A stretch of 64,000 nt of DNA from the NCBI RefSeq assembly GCF_027947595.1, contig NZ_CP116257.1, forward strand, positions 3,720,001 through 3,784,000. The letters are read 5' to 3'. Below, piece by piece: positions 24,250-34,200 of this stretch. Position numbers and translations under genes: made by a program. The notes below the pieces were generated by a model. The model saw nothing but the letters and a program-made list of their open reading frames with translations. It did no database searches and was not told the DNA's origin. Positions within the stretch are counted from its first letter, which is position 1. Every line of letters begins with the position of its first letter. This stretch comes from Streptomyces lienomycini. Lineage in GTDB: Bacteria; Actinomycetota; Actinomycetes; Streptomycetales; Streptomycetaceae.

Positions 24250-24900
24250 ATGACCCGTGTCCTCATCACCGGCTTCGCCCCCTTCGGCGGCGAGCGCGTG
24301 AACCCGTCCTGGCAGGCGGCGTCCCTGGTGGCCGCCGAACCGCCCGCCGGGCTCACGGTCACCGCCGCCGAACTGCCCTGCGTCTTCGGCGAGTCCCTCG
24401 ACGCCCTGCGCGACGCCGTCCGGGCCCAGGCCCCCGACCTGGTGCTCTGCCTGGGCCAGGCGGGCGGACGCCCGGGCGTCACCGTCGAACGCGTCGGCAT
24501 CAACGTCGACGACGCGCGCATCCCCGACAACGCCGGCGGGCAGCCCATCGACGAACCGGTGGTCCCGGGCGGCCCCGCCGCCTACTTCTCCACCCTCCCC
24601 GTCAAGGCGTGCGTCGCCGCGATGCGCGAGGCCGGTGTCCCGGCCGCCGTCTCCAACACGGCCGGCACCTTCGTCTGCAACCACGTGGCGTACGGCCTCG
24701 GCCACCTCATCGCCACCGAGTTCCCGCACATACGCGGCGGGTTCGCGCACGTGCCCTGGGCGCCGGAGCAGGTCCTCGACGGCACCGCGCCCGCCCTCCC
24801 GCCCGCCACCGTCGCCCACGGCCTGCGCGCCCTGCTGGCCACCGCCGCCCGCACCCCCGCCGAGCAGGACCTCAAGGTCACCGAAGGAGCCACCCACTGA
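24250..24900 (+). CDS. pcp: pyrrolidone-carboxylate peptidase (pyroglutamyl peptidase I)
   Basis: A 216-residue cysteine peptidase of family C15 that removes N-terminal pyroglutamate from peptides in the cytoplasm. All three catalytic residues are in place: Glu80 (VERVGIN), Cys143 (AGTFVCN) and His167 (FAHVPW). The N-terminal ITGFAPFGG is also diagnostic. Its product, 5-oxoproline, is the substrate of PxpABC encoded on the opposite arm. The stop overlaps the ATG of the DUF2891 gene by one base. Confidence 0.97.
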   Translation: MTRVLITGFAPFGGERVNPSWQAASLVAAEPPAGLTVTAAELPCVFGESLDALRDAVRAQAPDLVLCLGQAGGRPGVTVERVGINVDDARIPDNAGGQPIDEPVVPGGPAAYFSTLPVKACVAAMREAGVPAAVSNTAGTFVCNHVAYGLGHLIATEFPHIRGGFAHVPWAPEQVLDGTAPALPPATVAHGLRALLATAARTPAEQDLKVTEGATH

Positions 24901-25913
24901 TGCCGCTCAGCGCCCACGCGGCCGCCTTCGCCCAGCTGGCCCGGGCGAACATCACCCGCGAGTACCCCAACTTCCCCGCCCACCTGATCACCTCCGCCGA
25001 CGAGCACCTCGAACCCCGCTCACTGCACCCCGCCTTCTACGGCGCCTACGACTGGCACTCCTCGGTGCACATGCACTGGCTGCTCGTCCGCCTGCTCCGC
25101 CGCCACGGCGGCACCCCCGCACTGCCGGACACCGCGGCGGCCGTCGCCGCGCTCGACCGCAACCTCACCCCCGAGAACCTCGCCACCGAGGCCGCCTATC
25201 TGCGCGACCGCCCGTCCTTCGAACGCCCCTACGGCTGGGCGTGGCTGCTCGCGCTCGCCGCCGAGTGCCGGGCGCACGGCGGAGCGGAGGGCGACCGCTG
25301 GGCCGGGGCACTGAAGCCGGCCGTCGACACCGTCGACGACCTGCTGGCCGACTGGCTGCCCAAGGCCACCTACCCGGTACGCCACGGCAACCACCCCAAC
25401 AGCGCGTTCGCGCTCGGCCTCGCGCTCGACTCGGGCGAACTGTCGCCCGCCACCGAGCGGGCCGTACGGGAACGCCTGCTCAGCTGGTTCACCGACGACC
25501 ACGACGCGCCCGCGCACTGGGAACCGTCGGGCCAGGACTTCCTGTCCCCGGCGCTCACCGAGGCCGACGCGATGCGCAGGATCCTCGCACCGGAACGGCT
25601 CGCGGCGTGGCTCGACCGCTTCCTGCCCGGGCTCGGGACCGGCGCCCCCTGCGCGCTGCTGGAGGTGCCGGTGGTCTCCGACCACGCCGACCCGCAGATC
25701 GGCCATCTGCTCGGCCTGGCGCTCAGCAGGGCCGCCGCACTGCGCTCCCTCGCGGACGCCCTGCCCGACGGCCCGGTCCGTGCCCGCCTGCGCGACGCGG
25801 CCGAGGCACACCTCGCGGCCGGTCTGCCGGCCGTGGAACGCGGCGACTTCACCACCGACCACTGGCTGGCGACCTTCGCCGCGCTCGCGCTGGACCCGGT
25901 CGCAGGGAACTGA
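24900..25913 (+). CDS. DUF2891 family protein in the 5-oxoproline regulon
   Basis: A 337-residue soluble protein without signal or membrane segments. The conserved run YDWHSSVHMHW (50-60), rich in Trp and His, and GQDFLSPALTEADAM are family features; predicted all-helical, it looks like an alpha/alpha-toroid fold of the kind used by some hydrolases and epimerases. No activity is known to me. Its start overlaps pcp (TGATG), so it belongs to the pyroglutamate operon and may process a pyroglutamyl or glutaminyl compound. That is inference from position only. Confidence 0.85.
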   Translation: MPLSAHAAAFAQLARANITREYPNFPAHLITSADEHLEPRSLHPAFYGAYDWHSSVHMHWLLVRLLRRHGGTPALPDTAAAVAALDRNLTPENLATEAAYLRDRPSFERPYGWAWLLALAAECRAHGGAEGDRWAGALKPAVDTVDDLLADWLPKATYPVRHGNHPNSAFALGLALDSGELSPATERAVRERLLSWFTDDHDAPAHWEPSGQDFLSPALTEADAMRRILAPERLAAWLDRFLPGLGTGAPCALLEVPVVSDHADPQIGHLLGLALSRAAALRSLADALPDGPVRARLRDAAEAHLAAGLPAVERGDFTTDHWLATFAALALDPVAGN

Positions 25914-25958
25914 CGTCCGCTACGTCCCCTCGCCCGGTCGCGGTCGGGTCGGGCCGCG

Positions 25959-26762
25959 TCACCGCGCCGACCGCGTCCCGGGTGCGGGCGCACGCCGGAC
26001 GGGCATCATCGTCTCGACGGCGCCCTGCCGGAGATGATCCAGGATCAGCTCGTCGACCAGGGCCGCCTTCTCCAGGGGTACCAGGTGGGAGGCGCCGGGG
26101 ACGACGGCGAGCCGCGCGTCGGGAGCGCCGCGGTACAGGGCGGTGGTGTGCTCCAGCGTCATCATGTCGTCGTCTCCGGCCATGACGAGGAGGGGCGCCT
26201 GGACGCGGGCCAACTCGTCGAGGGTGAGCGTCGGCTGGGTGCGCCACATGTCGAGCACCTTCGCCGCCACCACCGGCCAGTGCTCTCCTCCGTCCGGCGA
26301 GACGGCCTCGTACATCTCGCGGAAGAACGCCAGGTCCGGTCCCTCGGGCGTCATCGCGTCGAGCATGCCCGGCTCGACGAAGCACTCGGCGGCGGGACGG
26401 AAGTTCGCACCGATCACCACGACCCGGCGCACCAGGCCGGGCCGGGCGGCGGCGACGAGCAGCGCGACGACGCCCCCGTCGCTCCAGCCGACCAGATGCG
26501 CGGGCCCGCCCACGACGGTCTCGACGAACGACACGGTGTCGTCGGCCATGTCCCGGTACGTGAGCGGGCCCTCGACGTCCGGAGTGTGCCCGTGCGCGCG
26601 TCGCTCGGGCAGGAACAGGCGGTGCGCGGCGGCGAGATCGGCGCGCTGCGCCCCCCAGGTGTCGTTGGTGCACAGGCCGCCGTGCAGCAGGACCAGCGGC
26701 TCGCCGGCCCCTTCCGTCTCTTACCAGGTCCTGACGCCGGGAAGGTCCGCGTAGTCGCCCAT
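25959..26762 (-). pseudogene. alpha/beta hydrolase interrupted by an in-frame stop codon
   Basis: From ATG 26762 the frame reads MGDYADLPGVRTW and then TAA (26723-26721), after which the same frame continues with ETEGAGEPLVLLHGG and a complete hydrolase: the nucleophile elbow GWSDGG, GANF, MAGDDD and the catalytic His in GASHLVP. Family members normally have Tyr after the TW, and TAC to TAA is a single change. Without the stop the protein would be about 267 residues. Restart at ATG 26549 would lose the first strands and the HGG oxyanion loop. Either a young pseudogene or a base-call error. Confidence 0.85.
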
Positions 26763-26839
26763 CACCCAGGCCCTCTCCGGCCGATGTCGTCCACGGCCAG
26801 TCTCCGCCGCGGCCCGCACGCCCGCAACGCGGGGGAGAG

Positions 26840-27010
26840 TCAGTCCTGCGGGCGCAGGAGGCCGCGCCGGTAGGCGGGCACCAGGTGGCGGGGGACCCGC
26901 AGTGTCACCCCGTCCACGGTCACGGGTACCAGGTTCGGCACGCTCGCCTTCCACTGAGCCCTGCGGTGACGGGTGTTGCTGCGGGACATCTTGCGCTTGG
27001 GAACGGCCAT
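26840..27010 (-). CDS. rpmF: 50S ribosomal protein L32, cysteine-free (zinc-independent) form
   Basis: A 56-residue L32, beginning [21 protein letters not shown] and therefore unmistakable. Zinc-binding L32 has four Cys in the second half; this copy has none, so it is the C-minus paralogue made when zinc is scarce, letting the cell release zinc from ribosomes. Consistent with that, a Zur-box match lies 84 bases upstream. GAAAGGA precedes the ATG at about 8 bases. Confidence 0.93.
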   Translation of the reverse strand: MAVPKRKMSRSNTRHRRAQWKASVPNLVPVTVDGVTLRVPRHLVPAYRRGLLRPQD

Positions 27011-27093
27011 GGCAGGGGTCCTTTCGACAGACGGCCGACGGCCCCCGGGCGTCCGTCGAGGGAGCCGGGGGAGATCCGGACCCCGACGCTACA

Positions 27094-27108
27094 TGAAAAT
27101 GGTGTTCA
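27094..27108. promoter_or_regulatory. Zur box upstream of rpmF
   Basis: TGAAAATGGTGTTCA agrees with the Streptomyces Zur palindrome TGAAAATGATTTTCA at 13 of 15 positions. It lies between malY and the cysteine-free L32 gene, where Zur-Zn would repress L32 in zinc-replete cells. Confidence 0.8.
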
Positions 27109-27111
27109 TTG

Positions 27112-28305
27112 TTAACTCGCCTCGGTGAGCCGCCGCAGGGCGCGCGCCAAAGCCTCCACGCCCGCCTCCGCCTTCGACCGGGGGCAGCCGACGTTGAGCC
27201 GTATCCGGCCCGGAGCGCCGTAGGCCGCCCCGGGCATGACCGCCACCTTCTCCACCTCCACCAGTTCGCGCTGCAGTACGTCGTCGTCGACGCCGAGCGG
27301 GCGCAGGTCGATCCACGCCAGGTAGCCCGCCTGCGGCGGTTCCCAGTCCAGCCGCGGGAACTCCTCGCGGAGACGGCCGGCCACCATCGCGAGGTTGCCC
27401 GCGAGGTACGTCCGCAGGGCGTCCAGCCAGGGCGCCCCCTCGCGGTACGCGGCGATGTGGCCGACCAGCGACAGCACCGCGGGGGAGGAGAGCCCGTCCG
27501 CCTCCTTGAGCCGGCGCAGGTAGGCATCGCGCGAGGCCGGGTCCCCGATGATCCCGTAGCTTCCCGTCAGCGCCGGGATGTTGAAGGACTTGGACGCCGA
27601 AGTGACCACGGCCCAGCGGCCGTCGCGGGCGTGCCGTACCCAGGGCCGGTGGACGTGCGGGGCGTACGCCAGGTCGGAGTGGATCTCGTCGCTGACGACC
27701 GCGACGCCGTGGCGTGCGCACAGCCCGGCCATCCGGTCCAGGTCGCCGGCCGACCACACCCTGCCCGTCGGGTTGTGCGGCGAACACAGCAGCAGCACCG
27801 CCGTGTCGGGGAGCGCCAGCAGCCGTTCCAGCTCCGCCCAGTCGTCCAGGGGGCACTCCAGCAGCCTGCGGCCGCCCGCCGACACCGTCTTGGGGAACGC
27901 GTCGTACATCGGGGTGTGGGCGACCACCCCGTCCCCGGGCCGCGACCACAGGCTCAGCAACCGCGAGACCTGGTAGACGACGGACGGCGCGTAGACGACC
28001 GACCCGGGGTCCACCTCCGTCCCGTGCCGCGACCCGTACCAGTGCACGATCGCGGAGAGGAAGTCGTCCTGGCGCCAGCGCGAGTAGCCCAGCACCCCGT
28101 GGTCCAGACGGCGGCGCAGCGCGGCCAGGATCTCCGGAGCGGTCTCGAAGTCCAGGTCGGAGATCGTGAACGGCAGCAGGTCCGGCACGCCGAAGCGGTC
28201 CTGCACGTAGTCCCACTGCGTGCACCAGGTGCCGCGCCGGTCCACCGGCGTGTCGAAGTCGTACGGCGCGGGCGGCGGCCAGGACGCGGGGGCGTGCGGG
28301 GTCAT
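27112..28305 (-). CDS. malY: MalY/PatB family PLP-dependent aminotransferase-like enzyme (cystathionine beta-lyase)
   Basis: A 397-residue fold-type I PLP enzyme. The cofactor lysine is Lys239 in TSASKSFNIPA; other marks are SPHNPTGRVW (175-184) and SDEIHSDL (205-212). MalY proteins are beta C-S lyases, and in Escherichia coli MalY also restrains the maltose activator MalT. Its ATG overlaps the malX stop (ATGA), the same malX-malY order and coupling as in E. coli, so the pair is conserved. Whether it lyses cystathionine or moonlights as a regulator here is open. Confidence 0.92.
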   Translation of the reverse strand: MTPHAPASWPPPAPYDFDTPVDRRGTWCTQWDYVQDRFGVPDLLPFTISDLDFETAPEILAALRRRLDHGVLGYSRWRQDDFLSAIVHWYGSRHGTEVDPGSVVYAPSVVYQVSRLLSLWSRPGDGVVAHTPMYDAFPKTVSAGGRRLLECPLDDWAELERLLALPDTAVLLLCSPHNPTGRVWSAGDLDRMAGLCARHGVAVVSDEIHSDLAYAPHVHRPWVRHARDGRWAVVTSASKSFNIPALTGSYGIIGDPASRDAYLRRLKEADGLSSPAVLSLVGHIAAYREGAPWLDALRTYLAGNLAMVAGRLREEFPRLDWEPPQAGYLAWIDLRPLGVDDDVLQRELVEVEKVAVMPGAAYGAPGRIRLNVGCPRSKAEAGVEALARALRRLTEAS

Positions 28306-29948
28306 GATCGGCCCACCGGGATCATCGAGGCGATGGCGTCCTTCACGGACTGGACCTGCGGGCCGATGACGACCTGCACGTTCTGCCCGTCGAGCTTGAT
28401 GACGCCCACGGCGCCCAGCTTCTTCAGCCGCGCCTCGTCCACCTGTTCGGCGTCCGCCACCGTCATGCGCAGGCGGGTGATGCAGTTGTCCAGGGACCGG
28501 ATGTTGCCGGCGCCGCCGATCGCCTGGAGCATGGCGACCGCGTCGTACTTCCCCGCGACCAGCTCGCGCGGCGGCTCTGGAGCCTCCGCGTCCTGCCCGT
28601 CCCCGCCCTGGTCCGCGTCGGCCGCCCCGTCCTTCTCCTCGCCCTGCGCGTCGTCGGCCGGCGGGTCCTCGCGCCCGGGCGTCCTGAGGTCGAAGCGGGT
28701 GATGGCCCAGCGGAACAGGAAGTAGTACACGGTGAACCAGACCGCCGCGATCACCGGCACCAGGTACCACTTGGTCGTCGAGCCCTGGAGCACGCCGAAG
28801 ACGAGCCAGTCGATGACGTTTCCGTCGGTGTTGCCGATGTAGACGCCGAGCACGGCCGCCGTGAGGAAGCCCAGACCCACGAGCACCGCGTGGATGGCGT
28901 ACAGCCACGGGGCGACGAAGAGGAACAGGAACTCCAGCGGCTCCGTGATGCCGCCGACCACACAGGCCACCACGCCCGAGACGAGCAGGGCCTTGATCTC
29001 CGGGCGCATCCGGCGCTTGGCGCAGTGGTACATGGCGAGCGCCGCGCCGGGCAGACCGCCCAGGTAGGCCGCCATCTTGCCCTGCGAGAGGAAGTGCGTC
29101 GCGTCGGTGACCGCCGCGTTCGGCGCCGCCGAGCAGTCCAACTGGGCGTAGAACATGTTCAGGGCGCCGGAGACGTGCTCGCCGCACACCGCCCCCGAAC
29201 CGCCGACGTCGGTGAAGCGGAACATGGCGACGAGGATGTGGTGCAGGCCGATCGGGCGCAGCAGGACCTCGCCCATGCCGAAGAAGAACGGCCCGAAGAC
29301 ACCCGTGTGTCCGATGCCGCGGCCCACGGCGGTGATCCAGCCGTTGAAGGTCGGCCAGACGAGCGGGATGAGCAGACCCAGCACGCTCAGGACCAGGGCC
29401 GAGACGATCGGGACGAAGCGCAGCCCGCCGAAGAAGGCCAGCGCGTCGGGCATCCGCTGGGTGCGAAAGCGCCGGTGGAGCAGGCTGACGACGATGCCGA
29501 CGGCCACGGCGCCGAGCAGTCCCGTGTCGATGGACTGCACGCCCAGTACGTCGGCGATGCCGTAGTGCTCGATCGCCCCCTCGTCCTCGAAGTCGACGCC
29601 CTTCGCGGTGAGGTAGAAGTTCACCGCGAGGTTCATGGCGGCGAAGCCGACGAAGCCGGAGAACGCGGCCACGCCCTTGTCCTCCCGGGCGAGACCGAGG
29701 GGGATGGCCATCGCGAACAGCACGGGCAGGAACGTGAAGGCGACCAGCCCCGTGTTGGCCATCCAGGTGAAGACGAGGTGGAAGCCCTCGCCCTTCAGGA
29801 AGGCAACGTTGTCAGTGACCGCCTCGCTGGACAGGGAGGAGCCGATGCCCAGCATGATGCCGCAGAACGCGAGCAGGGCCACGGGGAGCATGAACGTTTT
29901 GCCGAGCCCCTGGAGGAATTCCCAGAGTGCGGCCTTGGTCTTCTGCAT
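28302..29948 (-). CDS. malX: PTS transporter EIICB, maltose/glucose family (MalX-like)
   Basis: A 548-residue fusion: an EIIC membrane domain (about 1-400, roughly ten segments, with GITEPLEFLFLFVAPWLY and GNTDGNVIDW), a charged Asp/Glu/Gly-rich linker (about 430-465) and an EIIB domain (about 470-548) with the phosphorylated Cys in DNCITRLRM. It takes up and phosphorylates a glucose-type sugar using HPr and an EIIA from elsewhere. The linker is unusually long and acidic. malY follows with a 4-base overlap, and a hybrid regulator gene lies upstream on the same strand. Confidence 0.92.
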   Translation of the reverse strand: MQKTKAALWEFLQGLGKTFMLPVALLAFCGIMLGIGSSLSSEAVTDNVAFLKGEGFHLVFTWMANTGLVAFTFLPVLFAMAIPLGLAREDKGVAAFSGFVGFAAMNLAVNFYLTAKGVDFEDEGAIEHYGIADVLGVQSIDTGLLGAVAVGIVVSLLHRRFRTQRMPDALAFFGGLRFVPIVSALVLSVLGLLIPLVWPTFNGWITAVGRGIGHTGVFGPFFFGMGEVLLRPIGLHHILVAMFRFTDVGGSGAVCGEHVSGALNMFYAQLDCSAAPNAAVTDATHFLSQGKMAAYLGGLPGAALAMYHCAKRRMRPEIKALLVSGVVACVVGGITEPLEFLFLFVAPWLYAIHAVLVGLGFLTAAVLGVYIGNTDGNVIDWLVFGVLQGSTTKWYLVPVIAAVWFTVYYFLFRWAITRFDLRTPGREDPPADDAQGEEKDGAADADQGGDGQDAEAPEPPRELVAGKYDAVAMLQAIGGAGNIRSLDNCITRLRMTVADAEQVDEARLKKLGAVGVIKLDGQNVQVVIGPQVQSVKDAIASMIPVGRS

Positions 29949-29990
29949 GTGTACGGGACTTTCGGGCCTGGGGGGACGGACCCGTCCGCT

Positions 29991-30003
29991 CGTCGTGACG
30001 ACG
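29991..30003. promoter_or_regulatory. possible operator upstream of malXY
   Basis: CGTCGTGACGACG is a perfect 6-bp inverted repeat around one base, 43 bases before malX. In sequence this GC-rich such repeats can arise by chance, so this is only a candidate. The 187-base gap also holds GC-rich stems that could terminate the upstream regulator gene. Confidence 0.3.
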
Positions 30004-30135
30004 CGGCGCGGGCCGGCGGGCGCAACGGGCGGCCGAGGACCTGCCGCCGCAGGGATCACATCACAGCGGGTCGGTGGCTGTCCACGGTTCCCCCCGCCAC
30101 CAGCCCGAGGGCACCGAACCGGCCCGCCCCGTCGG

Positions 30136-31140
30136 TCACAGCCATCCCCGCCGCGCCGCCTGCCAGGCGAGCTGCATACGGGTCGCCGCGTTCGCGCGCT
30201 CCATCATGCCCTGGATACGGCGCTGGACCGTTCGGCGGCTCAGCTGCATCTGCGAGGCGATCGCCTTGTCGGCCACTCCCGCCACCAGCAGGGACAGCAG
30301 CCTGCGGTCGGTGGGCGCCAGCGCGTCGGGCGCCGCGGGCCCGTCCGTCCCCGACAGTTCGCCCGTGTCGTCGACGTCCAGCGGGACGGCGTCCTCCCAG
30401 TACCGTTCGAACAGCGCGATCAGGGCCGCCAGGAGATTGCTGTCCCTGACCAGTGCCGTGGTCGGCTCCTCCGGACTGCCGTGCGGCCCGCCGGCGACGA
30501 GGGGGAAGACGGCCACGGCCCGGTCCGCGATCGCCAGACGCAGCGGCAACTCCGGCACGGCGCGGGCGACCTCGCCGGCCCGGACACCCGCCACGACGTT
30601 GTCGACCGCCCCCTCGTCGTCGAAGAACGCCTTCTCGTACAGCACCCGGTAGCGGACCCCCCGGGCCAGCGCGTCGAACTCCTCGGTGTTGCTGCCCGAG
30701 GGCATGGCCACGTACTGGGCCTTGCAGAACCAGAGCATCTCCTCGCGCACGCTGGTCTGGATCTGCCTCAGGTGCTGCCGCAGGGCCTCGGCGCCGGTGA
30801 TCACCTCGAGGAGTTGCCCCGCGTCGCGCCTGCGCATCGTGTCGCGGTAGGACTCGATCAGCCGGGCGGCCTCGTGCTGGGCCAGGTCGAGCGCGTCGGC
30901 GCTGCGCTTCAGCCGGGGCAGCAGGGCGACATCGGGCGGAGCCGCCTGGTAGAGCCGGGGCGTGCCGTCGGTGGGGCTGGCCAGTCCCTTCGCGGTGAGC
31001 GACGCGAGGACGGCGTCCACCCGCGCGACCGGCAGGCCGTCGCGTTCCGCCAGGTCGGCCGCACCGGCCCGGCCGAAGCCCACGAGCAGCGCGTACACCG
31101 ACTCCTCGTCGGCGGACAGCCCCGCGATCTCCAGCACCAC
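30136..31140 (-). CDS. hybrid regulator: TrmB-like N-terminus with LuxR-type C-terminal HTH
   Basis: A 334-residue regulator with two DNA-binding modules. Residues about 8-65 (LSADEESVYALLVGF...LASLTAKGLAS) resemble the TrmB winged helix; the middle (about 100-255) resembles a TrmB-like sensor region; the end (about 270-334), LLSLLVAGVADKAIASQMQLSRRTVQRRIQ, is a LuxR/GerE-type helix-turn-helix. TrmB proteins of archaea sense sugars. I start it at GTG 31140, which has GGGGAGG at about 6 bases; longer frames lack a site. It lies directly upstream of malXY, so those genes are the likely target. Confidence 0.85.
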   Translation of the reverse strand: MVLEIAGLSADEESVYALLVGFGRAGAADLAERDGLPVARVDAVLASLTAKGLASPTDGTPRLYQAAPPDVALLPRLKRSADALDLAQHEAARLIESYRDTMRRRDAGQLLEVITGAEALRQHLRQIQTSVREEMLWFCKAQYVAMPSGSNTEEFDALARGVRYRVLYEKAFFDDEGAVDNVVAGVRAGEVARAVPELPLRLAIADRAVAVFPLVAGGPHGSPEEPTTALVRDSNLLAALIALFERYWEDAVPLDVDDTGELSGTDGPAAPDALAPTDRRLLSLLVAGVADKAIASQMQLSRRTVQRRIQGMMERANAATRMQLAWQAARRGWL

Positions 31141-31256
31141 GAACGCCCTCCCCGGATCCTGGGCCGTGACGGTTGAACACCGTACTGCACAGGCGGGGAG
31201 GGCGCGGCGGGGTGTACGGCGCGGCCGGCCGTACACCCCTGCCCGGACGGGCGCCG

Positions 31257-34200
31257 CTACCGGCGTACCGCGTAGGCGCGGCGCACCGTCTGCCGCACCG
31301 AGTCGCCCGCCGCGTCCCGCGCCGTGACGCGGAGTGTGACCCACGCGTCCTGGTGGGCGGGCGGCGCGATCGAGGCCCGGAAGGCGTTGCGGCCGTGCCC
31401 GTGCGTGCGCGCCGTCGTCCAGGTGCGGCCGTCGTCGTAGGACGCCTCGACCCGGACGCTCACGCCCCGCGGAACGGAGAGCCCGTCCTGGGCGCGGACC
31501 CGCACGTCGACGCGGTGCGCACGGGTGCCGCGCACCGTGTTGGACACGTCGACGGGCACGTCGTAGTCCAGTTGGAGCAGCGACAGCGGTGTGGCCGTGC
31601 CCGTCCGGCCCGACTCGAAGGACCAGGACGTGCTGGTGGCCACGCCCCTCGTCCAGTCGTCCGAGCGGCGCGAGGTCTCCATGTCCAGCCGGTAGCGGGC
31701 GCGTTCGGCCGGGACCGCCACGTTCTGCCAGGCGCTCCCGACCTCGTCCACCCGCTTGCCGTCCCGGTACAGCACGGCGCTCGCGGCATCACCGCCGGCG
31801 AGCGGCGCCCAGTGCCCGGCCTGCGCGTCGGTGAACGCCGGGACCCTCAGCCGCAGCACGTTGCCGTCCCGCACGGTGGGCGTCGTGGTGCCGGCGGGGA
31901 TCGACGGCCGGACGACCGCGCCCTGCCAGGTCTCCCGGGGCCGCACGCCGGCCCGGTAGGTGCGCGGAGCGTCGCGCATGCCGGCGACGAGCGGCTGGTC
32001 CACGTCGAACGTCGTGGTGTGGTGCACCAGGTGCTGCCAGGCGGTGTCGCCCGCGCTCACGTACTCGGTGCGCTCGAAGCCGAGCGGCACGAACCGGGTG
32101 TACTGCAGCCAGGCCGTGTTCTGGTACGGCCGCCAGCCGAAGCGCTGCTCACTCGCCCACCCCGTGACACCGTTGTCGGCGTAACCGGCGCGAACGACCG
32201 CGCTGTTGCGCGCGGACACCGTGTGCACGACCTTTCGGGGCACCTGCTGCTCGGACACCTGCATCACGTCGTACAGGTACGGGCTGCGCGCGGTGCCGGT
32301 GAACTCGACCGAGGTCGAGCCGCGGGCGATGCGTGCGCGCAGCTCGGCGCCCGTGCCCCTGCCGATGCGCAGCGTGGGCAGGGCCGTACGGTCGCCCGTC
32401 GGCCGCCAGCGGGTCCAGCCGGTGTCGTTGAAGTGGATCAGGATCACCGCACGGACCCCGGCCGCGGCCGCCCGCTCGACGAGGGCCCGCTCACTGGCTC
32501 CGCTCGGGTTGTCCACCACCGCGGCCTTCCCGCGGGCACGGCTGAAGTCGGCGTTCGCCGCGTCACCCGCGTCGACCGCGGTCAGGGTCGCGCCGCGCTC
32601 GGGCAGAAGCGGCGAGGAGGGCATGTAGTAGGCACCCAGGTCGAACCCGGTACGGGAGACCTGCGCCCGGACGAGCGGGGCGACGAGCTGCCAGCGGGAG
32701 GCGAACTCGAAGGTGCCCTCGGTGACCTCGGACGTCGGGCTGATGTACAGCCGCTTGGCGATGTCGAAGTACATCGTGCCCTGCGTCAGGCTGCGGCCCC
32801 CGATCTCACGGTAGGTCTGGTAGCTCAGGATTCCGCGCTGCTCCGCGGGCCGGGGCGTGCGGATCTCCACCGGAACCGTCCTGCGGGCGTCCAGGGTGAC
32901 GGTCATGTCCTTGGTGACCCTCACCTCGGGCAGCACCACGTGGCGCAGTTCCTGGCCGTCCCCGGCCGACGTGGTCCAGCTGGTGTTGAGCTGGTAGACA
33001 CCCTCCTCGACCTCGGCGACCGCCGCGGCGGGGTCGGTGTAGCCGACGAAGCCCTCCGCGCCCCAGATGGTCGGCAGATCGGCGACCTGCCTGCCGTCCT
33101 TGTCGATCGTCTTCACGGTGATCCGGTGCGTGGGCCCGTGCACCACGAGGCTCACCGTGGTGTGCGCGGCCACCGAGCCGTCGGCCGCCCTGGCGGTGAC
33201 GTACCCGTAGAACTTGCCCTGCCCGGCACGGGCGGGATCGACGGTCAGCGGAACCTCGGCCGAGGCGCCGGCCGGCACGCGCACGGAGCCGGAACCGAGC
33301 CGCGCGGCTCCCTCGGCGGGCGCCTTGCCCCCTTCGGTGGCCAGCTCGACGGCGAGCGAGAGGGTGACGTCCTCGTCCGAGGAGTTCGTGTACGTCACCC
33401 GGGAGGTCACGGGCGTGGTGTCCTGCGAGGTGAACGGGCCCATGACGAGGGTGCCGGTGGCGGTCACGGCGCCGAGCCCGGCGGCGCGCACGTCGATGCG
33501 CCCACCGCCCTGTTCGGTGACCTTCTGGCCGTCCACCGTGACCGCGGTGCTGATCAGGGCGTCCTTCAACTGCGCGGCGGTCCAGTCCGGATGGCGCTGG
33601 GCGACCAGCGCCGCCGCGCCCGCCACATGGGGAGTGGCCATCGAGGTCCCCGAGGCGGCGGTGTAGTGCTCGTCGACCGGGTCGCCCATGGCGGAACCGG
33701 CCGCGCGTGCGGCCACGATGCCCACCCCGGGGGCCGTCACGTCCGGCTTCACCGCGTCGTCGCCGAGCCGGGGGCCGCGGCTGGAGAACGGGGCGAGCGA
33801 GTCGTCCCGGTCGACGGCCCCGACGGTCAGGGCGGCGTCCGCGGCGCCGGGCGAGCCGACGGTGCGAGGCCCCTGCTCACCCTCGTTGCCGGCGGCCACG
33901 ACGAAGAGCGTGCCGGTCCTCGCGCTGAGGTCGTTCAGGGCCCGGCTCATGGGATCGGTGCCGTCGGTGGCCCCCGAGGAGCCGAGGCTCATGTTGACGA
34001 CGTCGGCGCCCTGGTCCGCCGCCCACTCCATGCCGGCGATCACCTGCGACTCGCTGCCGAAGCCGTCGTCGCCGAGGACCTTGCCGACCAGCAACCGCGC
34101 GGCGGGCGCGACACCCTGACGGCTTCCGCCGGACGCGGCTCCGCTGCCCCCGACGATGGAGGCGACATGCGTGCCGTGCCCGAAGACGTCCCCGGTGCCG

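Noticed and set aside
25959..26549. Treating the hydrolase as a shorter intact gene starting at the internal ATG 26549
   Set aside because: It would lack the first strands and the HGG oxyanion loop that are present in frame upstream, so it is better read as a disrupted full-length gene.
27094..27108. Zur box acting on malY
   Set aside because: It lies after the malY stop codon and upstream of rpmF on the same strand.
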